From positions 1 to 7,338 of the forward strand of contig JAQGKJ010000350.1 of the NCBI GenBank assembly GCA_028290165.1: a DNA stretch of 7,338 nt. Direction: 5' to 3'. The stretch comes from Bradyrhizobium sp. Its GTDB lineage: Bacteria > Pseudomonadota > Alphaproteobacteria > Rhizobiales > Xanthobacteraceae. The notes below the pieces were generated by a model. The model had not been told where the DNA came from. It made no database searches and saw nothing but the letters and a program-made list of their open reading frames with translations. Numbering within the stretch: position 1 is the stretch's first letter; every line of letters starts with the position of its first letter. The position numbers and the translations under genes are program-made. This document shows positions 1-5,478 of this stretch, in pieces.

Positions 1-1020
1 CACAGCTACATCATTTACGCACCCTTGCTGCATGGCGCGACTTCGATCATGTACGAGGGCAAGCCGATCGGCACGCCCGACGCCGGCGCGTTCTGGCGGG
101 TGATCTCCGAACACAAGGCGGTTGGCTTCTTCACCGCGCCGACCGCATTCCGCGCCATCCGCAAAGAAGACCCCGACGGCAAGTTCATCCGAAAATACGA
201 CCTGACAAAATTCCGCACGCTGTTTCTCGCCGGCGAACGCGCCGATCCGCCGACGGTGGAATGGGCGGAAGCGCAGTTGAAGGTGCCGGTGATCGACCAC
301 TGGTGGCAGACCGAAACCGGCTGGTGCATCGCAGGCAATCCGGTGGGCTTGGGCATGCTGCCGGTGAAGCACGGCTCGGCGACGGTGCCGATGCCGGGCT
401 ATCAGGTCGACGTGGTCGACGAAGCTACCAAGCCACTGCCCGCAGGCACCATGGGCTCGATCGTCATCAAACTGCCGATGCCGCCGGGCTGCCTGCCGAC
501 GCTGTGGGAGCAGGACGAGCGCTGCAAGGAAGCGTACTTCAATGAGTTTCCCGGCTACTACAAAACCTCCGACGCCGGCTACAAGGACGAGGACGGCTAC
601 GTCTACGTGATGGGCCGCACCGACGACATCATCAACGTCGCCGGCCACCGGCTCTCCACCGGCGGCATGGAAGAGATTTTGGCCTCCCATCCCGACGTCG
701 CCGAATGCGCGGTGCTCGGCATCAAGGACGCGATCAAGGGCGAGGTGCCCTGCGGCTTCCTGGTGCTGAAGGCCGGCGTGACGACAAGCCACGCCGAGAT
801 CGAAAAAGAGATCGTGGCGCTGGTGCGCGACAAGCTCGGTCCGGTCGCGGCGTTCAAGCTCGCGATCACGGTTGCCCGGCTGCCGAAGACGCGTTCTGGC
901 AAAATCCTGCGCGGCACCATCAAGAAGATTGCCGACGGCGACCCCTGGACGATGCCCGCCACCATCGAGGATCCCAAGGTGCTCGACGAAATCGGCGCCG
1001 CGGTGAAGGGGCGGGTGTGA
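1..1020 (+). CDS. prpE: Propionyl-CoA synthetase, C-terminal 339 residues (5' partial)
   Basis: Acyl-adenylate-forming enzyme of the acetyl-CoA synthetase type. It activates propionate with ATP and CoA to propionyl-CoA in the cytoplasm. The reading frame is open from base 1, so the N-terminal half lies outside the window; the family is usually about 630 residues. Visible motifs are the substrate/AMP segment WWQTETGW (about 304-327), the YKTSDAGY and GRTDDIINVAGHRLSTGGMEE hinge region (about 559-675), and the C-terminal PKTRSGKILRG segment (883-915). The lysine of the SGK motif (codon 901-903) is the catalytic residue that is reversibly acylated in this family, so post-translational control by a Pat-type acyltransferase is likely (family knowledge). 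The segments MYEGKPIGTPD and FTAPTAFRAI are typical of PrpE rather than Acs. No other propionate gene is visible. The gene stops with TGA, and a palindromic repeat follows 20 nt later. Confidence 0.9.
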   Translation, partial: HSYIIYAPLLHGATSIMYEGKPIGTPDAGAFWRVISEHKAVGFFTAPTAFRAIRKEDPDGKFIRKYDLTKFRTLFLAGERADPPTVEWAEAQLKVPVIDHWWQTETGWCIAGNPVGLGMLPVKHGSATVPMPGYQVDVVDEATKPLPAGTMGSIVIKLPMPPGCLPTLWEQDERCKEAYFNEFPGYYKTSDAGYKDEDGYVYVMGRTDDIINVAGHRLSTGGMEEILASHPDVAECAVLGIKDAIKGEVPCGFLVLKAGVTTSHAEIEKEIVALVRDKLGPVAAFKLAITVARLPKTRSGKILRGTIKKIADGDPWTMPATIEDPKVLDEIGAAVKGRV

Positions 1021-1040
1021 GGCGCGCTACGCCCTTTTCC

Positions 1041-1127
1041 GTCATGCCCGGGCTTGACCCGGGCATCCACCATTCTTCAAGGAACGCCTTTATTTCGATG
1101 GATTGCCGGATCAAGCCCGGCAATGAC
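1041..1127. repeat. Paired palindromic intergenic repeat (REP-like)
   Basis: Two 29-bp arms, 1041-1069 and 1099-1127, are inverted copies of each other (24 of 29 positions match by hand count) separated by 29 bp. Each arm is itself a palindrome. ATGCCCGGG (1044-1052) pairs with CCCGGGCAT (1058-1066), and ATTGCCGG (1102-1109) pairs with CCGGCAAT (1117-1124). Four of the five differences between arms are compensatory, keeping both small stems intact. I recall this motif as a very abundant intergenic repeat in Bradyrhizobium-type genomes. It may also help end prpE transcription, but no T-run follows. It is often misread as protein containing the peptide VMPGLDPGIH. Confidence 0.8.
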
Positions 1128-1154
1128 GAAACGGAACATTGACGGGAAGTTCGA

Positions 1155-1427
1155 ATGCAGTTCAGGCCTCCGAAACTCGGCATCGCCCTATTGCTCGTCG
1201 CACCGCTGCTCGCGGGCTGCCTTGAGCGGGGGCAGCCGACCATGGTCAATGCAGCTGGCGATGACGACGATGCGTTCTGCCGTGCCAACAATGTTGTGGT
1301 AGGCTCCCCGGAATATGTTGCGTGCCGGAAAGATCGCGACGTCCAGCGCAGCAACGCCAACGCGCGCGCCGACCGCCGCCAGCGCGATCTCGGCGAATAC
1401 ATGCTGAACCATCCGGACCACCCTTAA
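1155..1427 (+). CDS. Small lipoprotein with conserved cysteine pair
   Basis: A 90-residue protein of unknown function. It starts with a short positively charged end and a hydrophobic stretch (residues 8-20) that closes in a lipobox, Leu19-Ala20-Gly21-Cys22. This predicts a signal peptidase II lipoprotein with the lipid on Cys22. Residue 23 is Leu, not Asp, so outer-membrane sorting is plausible by the E. coli rule. The mature part has an acidic patch (Asp36-Asp39) and two cysteines, Cys42 and Cys57, in a C-x14-C arrangement ending GSPEYVACR. These could form a periplasmic disulfide. I recall similar short proteins with a GSxxYxxCR segment in rhizobia but no function for them. The C-terminal third is rich in Arg, Asn and Asp. 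A GGGAAG ribosome site at 1144-1149 supports the ATG at 1155. The DUF6494 gene starts 17 nt after the stop, suggesting one transcript. Confidence 0.75.
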   Translation: MQFRPPKLGIALLLVAPLLAGCLERGQPTMVNAAGDDDDAFCRANNVVVGSPEYVACRKDRDVQRSNANARADRRQRDLGEYMLNHPDHP

Positions 1428-1444
1428 ACACCAGGGGGCTTTTC

Positions 1445-1651
1445 ATGAACGAAGATGTTTTCAACACCAGCCTGCGCCGGTTCCTGAAAAAGGTCGGCAT
1501 TACGTCGCAGCGCGAAATCGAGAAAGCGGTGCGCGACGCGGTCGCAGCCGGCCGCCTCAAGGGCCACGAGAAACTGCCGGCCAAGATGGTTTTGACCGTT
1601 GGCGGCGTCACCCTCTCGCACGAAGTCACCGACGAGATCGAATTGGGCTAG
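1445..1651 (+). CDS. DUF6494 family protein, 68 residues
   Basis: Small cytoplasmic protein with no signal peptide or membrane segment. I recognise it as DUF6494, a family of about 70 residues without an assigned function. The N-terminal part (residues 4-18, NEDVFNTSL through RRFLKKVGI) and the segment around residues 21-38 (SQREIEKAVRDAVAAGRL) look helical. The C-terminal third (residues 47-68: AKMVLTVGGVTLSHEV, then TDEIELG) looks like two beta strands and carries the family's conserved SHEV and EIEL blocks. The length is complete. A strong AGGGGG site (1433-1438) with 6 nt spacing fixes the ATG at 1445. It lies 17 nt after the lipoprotein stop, so the two are probably translated from one message. 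A degraded copy of its last 12 codons recurs at 3815-3850 beyond the histidine kinase gene. Confidence 0.85.
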   Translation: MNEDVFNTSLRRFLKKVGITSQREIEKAVRDAVAAGRLKGHEKLPAKMVLTVGGVTLSHEVTDEIELG

Positions 1652-1667
1652 TCGCGCGCGGCGCGAT

Positions 1668-1706
1668 CCCTCTTCCCTTCCCCCACAAGGGGAGAAGGGA
1701 AGAGGG
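1668..1706. repeat. Hairpin repeat downstream of DUF6494 gene
   Basis: A 13-bp perfect stem (CCCTCTTCCCTTC at 1668-1680 with 1694-1706) continues into CCCC (1681-1684) pairing with GGGG (1689-1692) around an ACAA loop, with only A1693 unpaired. It could stop transcription of the DUF6494 message, but there is no T-run. The 14 bases CCCACAAGGGGAGA (1682-1695) are identical to 4045-4058 in the larger repeat beyond the kinase, so this is a short member of that same repeat family. Confidence 0.75.
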
Positions 1707-1763
1707 CGCCACTTTCTTTCTCATCCTCAGGGACCGTCGGCAGCCGACACAGGCGGCTTTCGG

Positions 1764-1794
1764 TACTTTCCACCAATTTTACCATGCGAAAGTA
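1764..1794. promoter_or_regulatory. Inverted repeat upstream of EcfG -35, possible operator
   Basis: TACTTTC (1764-1770) and GAAAGTA (1788-1794) form a perfect 7-bp inverted repeat with a 17-nt spacer, ending two bases before the GGAAC -35 element of the kinase promoter. The position would suit an activator or repressor site, but the dyad is short and may be chance. Confidence 0.25.
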
Positions 1795-1796
1795 TT

Positions 1797-1821
1797 GGAA
1801 CTTCGGGGATTTCCGAGCGTT
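1797..1821 (+). promoter_or_regulatory. EcfG-type general stress response promoter
   Basis: GGAAC (1797-1801), a 16-nt spacer, and CGTT (1818-1821) match the alphaproteobacterial EcfG sigma-factor consensus GGAAC-N16/17-CGTT. Transcription would begin near 1827-1830, leaving a leader of about 40 nt before the GTG start of the kinase gene at 1867. The orientation and distance are right for that gene only. This predicts that the kinase is induced through the PhyR-NepR-EcfG cascade under general stress. Confidence 0.75.
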
Positions 1822-1866
1822 TATCTCAGTTACATCGATTGGATTTAGCCGGCCGCGAGGGATTTA

Positions 1867-3798
1867 GTGGAGCATAAAGAACGGTTCGAGGCCTCGCAAT
1901 CAGACGAAGGCCGCTACCGCATGTTGGTCGATGCGGTGACTGATTATGCCATCTATATGCTTGATCCCGACGGGACCATTATCAGCTGGAATCCGGGGGC
2001 AAGGCGCTTCAAGGGCTACGAAGAAGCCGAGATCATCGGCGAGAATTTTTCACGATTTTATACGGATGAAGACCGGAAATCAGGGCTGCCGCAGCGCGCA
2101 CTGCAAACCGCCCTGCGCGAAGGCAAGTTCGAGAGCGAAGGATGGCGCGTTCGCAAGGACGGCACGAAGTTCTGGGCCTACGTCGTCATTGACCCGATCC
2201 GGGATAGCAGCGGCAAGCTTGTCGGCTTCGCCAAGATCACGCGCGATCTCACGGAGCGTATGCAGGCAGAGGCCGAGCTGCGCGAGAGCCAGCAACAATT
2301 CCGCCTGCTGATACAGGGCGTCACGGATTACGCGATCTATATGCTGAGCCCCGATGGAAAAGTTGCAAGCTGGAACCCGGGAGCGCAGCGGATCAAGGGC
2401 TACGCGCCCGAAGAAATCATCGGCCAGCACTTCTCGCGCTTTTATACCGAAGAAGACAGGAGAACAGGCCTGCCGCAAAAGGCTCTCGAAATTGCGGCGC
2501 GCGAGGGCCGCTTCGAGAAGGAAGGCTTGCGCGTCCGCAAGGACGGAGCGAAATTTTTTGCCAACGTCGTTATCGATCCGATCCGCGATCCGAACGGAAC
2601 CCTTATTGGCTTTGCCAAGGTCACGCGCGACATCACGGAGCGCGTGAATACAGCGCGCGCGCTGGATGAAACACGCGAAGTGCTTGTCCAGTCGCAGAAG
2701 ATGGAAGCCATCGGGCATCTTACCGGGGGTGTCGCGCATGATTTCAACAATCTGCTCATGGCCATCCAGGGCAGCCTCGAGCTTTTGCAAAGACGGCTTC
2801 CGAAGGACGATCCCAAGGTCGCGCGGCTGCTCGATAACGCGCTTCAAGGCGCGCAGCGCGGCACGGCGTTGACGCAGCGGATGCTGGCATTCGCGCGCCG
2901 TCAGGAACTCAAACTCGTCGCGTTCGATGTGCCGGACCTCGTGCGGGGAATGACCAACCTTTTGCAAAGTTCCCTGGGGTCATCGGTCCAGATCGAAACG
3001 CATTTCCCCCTGAAGCTTCCCAAAATTCATGCCGATCCCAACCAGCTGGAGCTTGCGATCCTCAACCTTGCGATGAACGCGCGTGATGCCATGCCCAAGG
3101 GAGGTTCTATTGTTATCGGCGCACGGGAGCGGACGGTAGGCAATGAACCGGACTTGAAGTCCGGATATTACCTTTGCGTCAGTGTGACCGATACCGGCAT
3201 GGGCATGGATGAAGAAACGCTCAGGCGTGCGATGGAGCCCTTCTTCACGACCAAGGGCGTCGGCAAGGGCACGGGCCTTGGGCTTCCGATGGTCCATGGC
3301 ATGGCCGAGCAATCGGGCGGAAAACTGATTCTCAAGAGCAAGCTTGGTGATGGGACAACGGCTGAACTCTATTTGCCGATCGCGCGGCCGGATGCAGCTT
3401 CCGCGCCGGAAGAGGCTGCGCCGAGAGCGGCTGCCTCCTTACACAGGAAGCTTGTCATCCTGACCGTGGATGACGATCCGCTTGTTGCGCTGAACACATC
3501 GGCCCTGCTCGAAGAGCTTGGCCATAAGGTTTATAGTGCATCGTCCGGGATGCGGGCGCTTGAAATACTTTGCCGCGAAGAAAGTATCGATCTCCTCATC
3601 ACCGATCAGGTAATGCCAGGCATGACCGGCGCGGAACTCGCCAGCAAAATTCGTGCGGAGAAACCGGAGCTTCCGGTCATTCTTGCCACCGGCTACGCAG
3701 AACTGCCTCTGGGAGAAGCTGAAGGTATACCGCGGCTCGCAAAGCCCTTCAGACAGCAGGACCTTGTTGAGGCGATCGCCGATGCAGTTGCAGGCTAA
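1867..3798 (+). CDS. Soluble tandem-PAS hybrid histidine kinase
   Basis: A 643-residue hybrid sensor kinase. Two PAS domains (about residues 16-131 and 144-259) are followed by a short coiled linker. The dimerisation/phosphoacceptor helix carries GGVAHDFNN with His291. The HATPase domain shows the N box around NLAMNARDAMP (400-410), G1 DTGMGM (442-447), F box EPFFTTK (457-463) and G2 GTGLGLP (468-474). An Ala/Pro linker leads to a receiver domain (about 528-643) with the acidic pocket DDD (535-537), phosphoacceptor Asp580 in LLITDQVMPGMTG, Thr607 and Lys626 in AKPF. There is no transmembrane segment or signal peptide, so it is cytoplasmic and the stimulus is unknown. Both PAS domains have an SRFYT segment where LOV domains carry the photoactive cysteine, so classical LOV chemistry is unlikely. 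The GTG start is supported by GAGGGA at 1857-1862. No partner regulator lies nearby. Codon use looks more AT-rich than in prpE or ispH, by eye. Confidence 0.93.
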   Translation: MEHKERFEASQSDEGRYRMLVDAVTDYAIYMLDPDGTIISWNPGARRFKGYEEAEIIGENFSRFYTDEDRKSGLPQRALQTALREGKFESEGWRVRKDGTKFWAYVVIDPIRDSSGKLVGFAKITRDLTERMQAEAELRESQQQFRLLIQGVTDYAIYMLSPDGKVASWNPGAQRIKGYAPEEIIGQHFSRFYTEEDRRTGLPQKALEIAAREGRFEKEGLRVRKDGAKFFANVVIDPIRDPNGTLIGFAKVTRDITERVNTARALDETREVLVQSQKMEAIGHLTGGVAHDFNNLLMAIQGSLELLQRRLPKDDPKVARLLDNALQGAQRGTALTQRMLAFARRQELKLVAFDVPDLVRGMTNLLQSSLGSSVQIETHFPLKLPKIHADPNQLELAILNLAMNARDAMPKGGSIVIGARERTVGNEPDLKSGYYLCVSVTDTGMGMDEETLRRAMEPFFTTKGVGKGTGLGLPMVHGMAEQSGGKLILKSKLGDGTTAELYLPIARPDAASAPEEAAPRAAASLHRKLVILTVDDDPLVALNTSALLEELGHKVYSASSGMRALEILCREESIDLLITDQVMPGMTGAELASKIRAEKPELPVILATGYAELPLGEAEGIPRLAKPFRQQDLVEAIADAVAG

Positions 3799-3814
3799 CG
3801 GACGGGCGGAAAGC

Positions 3815-3850
3815 GTCTCGCACGAAGTAAGCTGCGAGATCGAATTGAGT
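3815..3850 (+). pseudogene. Remnant of DUF6494 gene 3' end
   Basis: Bases 3816-3847 match 1614-1645 at 28 of 32 positions with no gap: 13 identical, a diverged 6-base stretch, then 13 identical. Read in the same codon phase, the remnant gives SHEV-SC-EIEL against SHEV-TD-EIEL in the intact DUF6494 protein. The stop codon is lost (TAG replaced by TAT in register), and nothing convincing remains upstream because the kinase stop codon lies only 17 nt before. It has no start or ribosome site of its own, so it is not a functional gene. It may mark a past duplication or integration event. Confidence 0.55.
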
Positions 3851-3878
3851 TATGAAGAGACGAGGCGCTATCTTTTTC

Positions 3879-4055
3879 CCCTCTGTGGGAGAGGGTGTCT
3901 GCGATGCGAAGCATCGCAGACGGGTGAGGGGTCTCTCTCCGCGGACGCAGACCCCCTCATCCGTCGCGGACTGCGCATAGCCGATGCAAAGCATCGGCGT
4001 CCTATCAAAGAACGGCGGCCAAAGGCCGCCTATGGCCACCTTCTCCCACAAGGGG
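3879..4055. repeat. Composite multi-hairpin intergenic repeat
   Basis: An outer stem joins 3879-3897 to 4037-4055 (19 positions, one mismatch, two G.T pairs). It encloses perfect hairpins at 3897-3907/3911-3921 (GAA loop), 3980-3987/3991-3998 (AAA loop) and 4014-4020/4024-4030 (AAA loop). A further imperfect stem pairs the GGGTGAGGGG block (about 3922-3931) with the CCCCCTCATC block (about 3952-3961). It looks like a mosaic of small intergenic palindromes of the sort I recall from Bradyrhizobium. It shares 14 identical bases with the short hairpin at 1668-1706. I see no gene in it. In the remaining bases up to 4217, ahead of the pentapeptide gene, I recognise neither gene nor promoter. Confidence 0.7.
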
Positions 4056-4217
4056 AGACGGAAGTAGAGGGCGCGCCACATCTCTTCACAAAAGACAACA
4101 CCCCCTAGGTAACGCCGAAGGGACGCAAGGTCGGCCAATCGTGATCAGAGGGCGCGAGACGCATCGTAGGCGGCGCTTGTATCGCGTGGTAAAGCTCGTC
4201 ATGGGGTGAGAATGGCC

Positions 4218-5012
4218 ATGAAACGAACGTTCTGTGCCGCTGCGCTCGCCCTCGGTTTGTTCGCCGTGGCGGCGACGGCGCAGGACATGATGCGCCACGT
4301 CGACCTGTCGTCGCCCGACATGGCCTCGGCGGAGATGACGCGCGCGGAGGTCGAGGCCGCGGTTGCGGCGGGGACCGCAGCCACGCCTGCCGATTTCACC
4401 GGCAAGAAATTATCCAACCTCGACCTGTCTGGGCTCGACCTGTCCGGCGCGATCTTTCGCGCGGCGCGGATTAACAAGACCAAGTTTGCCGGCGCGAAAC
4501 TCGATCGTGCGGTTCTGGACCAGGCGTGGCTGCTCGAAGCGGATTTCACGGCCGCAAGCCTGAAAGGTGCGAATCTATTCGCCGCCCAGATGCTTCGGGC
4601 GCGGCTCGACGGCGCCGACCTTTCGCAGGCGCGCGTTGCGGCCGATCTCACTGGCGCGAGCCTGGTCGGGGCCTCGATCGCCGGCGCGAACTTGGGCGCC
4701 GACATGCGCAACCAGTCGATGGGGCTCATGCGCGCGGTGCTGAAATCCGCCAATCTCGAACGGCTAAACGCGCGCGGCGCCGACCTGTCCCGCGTCGATC
4801 TTGAATTTGCTTCGCTGAAGGGCGCCGACCTGACTGGCGCTTCCCTCAGGGGTGCCCAACTTGGCGGCGCCGACCTGACCGGCGTCACCATCATCGGCAC
4901 CGATTTCGACGGAGCTGATCTCGCTTCGGCGAAGTTAGTCGCACCGATCGGCCTCGACCAGGCCAAGAATTTCGACAAGGCGAAAAATCGCGACCGTCTG
5001 ATACAGGAATGA
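4218..5012 (+). CDS. Secreted pentapeptide-repeat protein
   Basis: A 264-residue protein with an N-terminal Sec signal peptide: KR at residues 3-4, a hydrophobic core (7-18), and an Ala-Thr-Ala-Gln site suggesting cleavage after Ala21. The mature protein is therefore periplasmic. After a short linker (22-57) it consists almost entirely of A(D/N)LxG-type pentapeptide repeats. Central Leu/Phe residues fall every five positions from 60 to 135. The phase is then shifted by one (144-159), a less regular segment follows (about 160-170), and the original phase returns from 175 to 240. Such repeats form a right-handed quadrilateral beta-helix. The tail is charged. Known relatives include DNA-mimic gyrase inhibitors, but the export signal argues against that role here, and no function can be assigned. 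I chose ATG 4218 because GGTGAG (4205-4210) sits 7 nt upstream; GTG 4206 and ATG 4212 lack a properly spaced site. It appears to be a single-gene transcript. Confidence 0.87.
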   Translation: MKRTFCAAALALGLFAVAATAQDMMRHVDLSSPDMASAEMTRAEVEAAVAAGTAATPADFTGKKLSNLDLSGLDLSGAIFRAARINKTKFAGAKLDRAVLDQAWLLEADFTAASLKGANLFAAQMLRARLDGADLSQARVAADLTGASLVGASIAGANLGADMRNQSMGLMRAVLKSANLERLNARGADLSRVDLEFASLKGADLTGASLRGAQLGGADLTGVTIIGTDFDGADLASAKLVAPIGLDQAKNFDKAKNRDRLIQE

Positions 5013-5057
5013 CGGCTCCAGGCGTTCTGCCGCCAAGGGACGATAAGCCGTCCCATC

Positions 5058-5078
5058 AATTTCTGATTTTCAGAAATT
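5058..5078. promoter_or_regulatory. Perfect AT-rich palindrome abutting a -35 element
   Basis: AATTTCTGA (5058-5066) and TCAGAAATT (5070-5078) form a perfect 9-bp inverted repeat around TTT. It ends four bases before the CTTGAC -35 element at 5082. It may be an operator or upstream activator site for the putative ncRNA promoter. Alternatively it could help terminate the pentapeptide gene, whose stop is 45 bases upstream, although there is no proper T-run after it. Confidence 0.4.
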
Positions 5079-5081
5079 TCG

Positions 5082-5111
5082 CTTGACGGCGGGGTAAAAT
5101 CAGCACTATAG
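5082..5111 (+). promoter_or_regulatory. Sigma70-type promoter of the putative ncRNA
   Basis: CTTGAC (5082-5087; TTGACG hexamer 5083-5088) and CTATAG (5106-5111) are separated by 17-18 nt. This is close to the rhizobial housekeeping consensus CTTGAC-N17-CTATAT. Transcription would start near 5117-5119, pointing into the structured region ending at the terminator 5449-5477. No protein gene follows on this strand before the convergent trcR. Confidence 0.65.
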
Positions 5112-5117
5112 CGATTG

Positions 5118-5478
5118 GGTCCTGCTCCTAACGAGGGGCGTTTCGCGATCGTCACGGACGTGAGGAGCGGGATGCGGTGGACGCGGGCGGCGCCTTTGAC
5201 GAACGGTGCTGACGCGGACGGCGAAGTCGTGTGGTCCTGACACCGCGGCGCTGGTGTCAAGTTGGCGGAGGCAACTCCGCCGGCGACGGTGTCAACAAGC
5301 CGATCACCGGGGAGAGCACGAAGGAAACCGTTAAAACCATTGCGCGGGGAATGTCGGGTGAAACCGATGTGACCGTGGTGACGACACTCGTGTGCTTTAT
5401 ACTTTGCACGCGAGGCTGCGGGCGCATTGGGCGCCCGGCATTCCCTGCGCCCTCTGACGTATGAGGGCAGGATTTTTC
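5118..5478 (+). ncRNA. Putative structured non-coding RNA, about 360 nt
   Basis: The region is bounded by a sigma70-like promoter (5082-5111) and a Rho-independent terminator (5449-5477). Between them I find these stems: 5120-5129/5163-5172 (10 bp, one G.U); 5238-5244/5253-5259 (7 bp); 5264-5270/5275-5281 (7 bp, GCAA tetraloop); a long stem 5342-5360/5432-5450 (19 of 19 positions paired, three as G.U); and, inside it, 5387-5395/5406-5414 (9 bp, one G.U). All five non-Watson-Crick positions are G.U on the plus strand and would be C/A mismatches on the minus strand, which favours a plus-strand RNA. Short open frames here lack ribosome sites and have repeat-like peptides. I recall similar sequence in many places in Bradyrhizobium genomes, so it may be a dispersed RNA-encoding repeat. 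The start is an estimate. I cannot assign an RNA family; an ORF-less HEARO-type RNA is one idea to test. Confidence 0.55.
5449..5477 (+). terminator. Rho-independent terminator of the putative ncRNA
   Basis: GCCCTC (5449-5454) and GAGGGC (5463-5468) form a perfect 6-bp stem with an 8-nt loop. Four bases later TTTTT (5473-5477) follows. The T-run orientation fits plus-strand transcription. The stem begins inside the last two bases of the long 5342-5360/5432-5450 helix, so the two compete slightly. A further small hairpin with a GCGA loop (5568-5572/5577-5581) lies beyond it without a T-run. Otherwise nothing is recognised between 5479 and the trcR stop. Confidence 0.65.

Noticed and set aside
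705..1142. Open frame ending in VMPGLDPGIHH-like peptide
   Set aside because: It overlaps prpE in another frame and its end is the translated palindromic repeat. Such peptides are a known artefact of this repeat.
1133..1155. GGAAC upstream of the lipoprotein as a second EcfG -35
   Set aside because: No CGTT lies 16-17 nt downstream, and the start codon would fall inside the -10 position.
1936..2650. PAS domains as blue-light LOV sensors
   Set aside because: The position of the flavin-binding cysteine motif (NCRFLQ) reads NFSRFYT or HFSRFYT; there is no cysteine.
2080..2967. 295-residue minus-strand open frame opposite the kinase
   Set aside because: It is a shadow of the PAS and kinase coding region, which has intact domains on the plus strand.
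4199..5260. 353-residue minus-strand open frame opposite the pentapeptide gene
   Set aside because: Its low-complexity Ser/Ala/Arg composition mirrors the regular repeat codons of the real gene on the other strand, and no ribosome site or family is seen.
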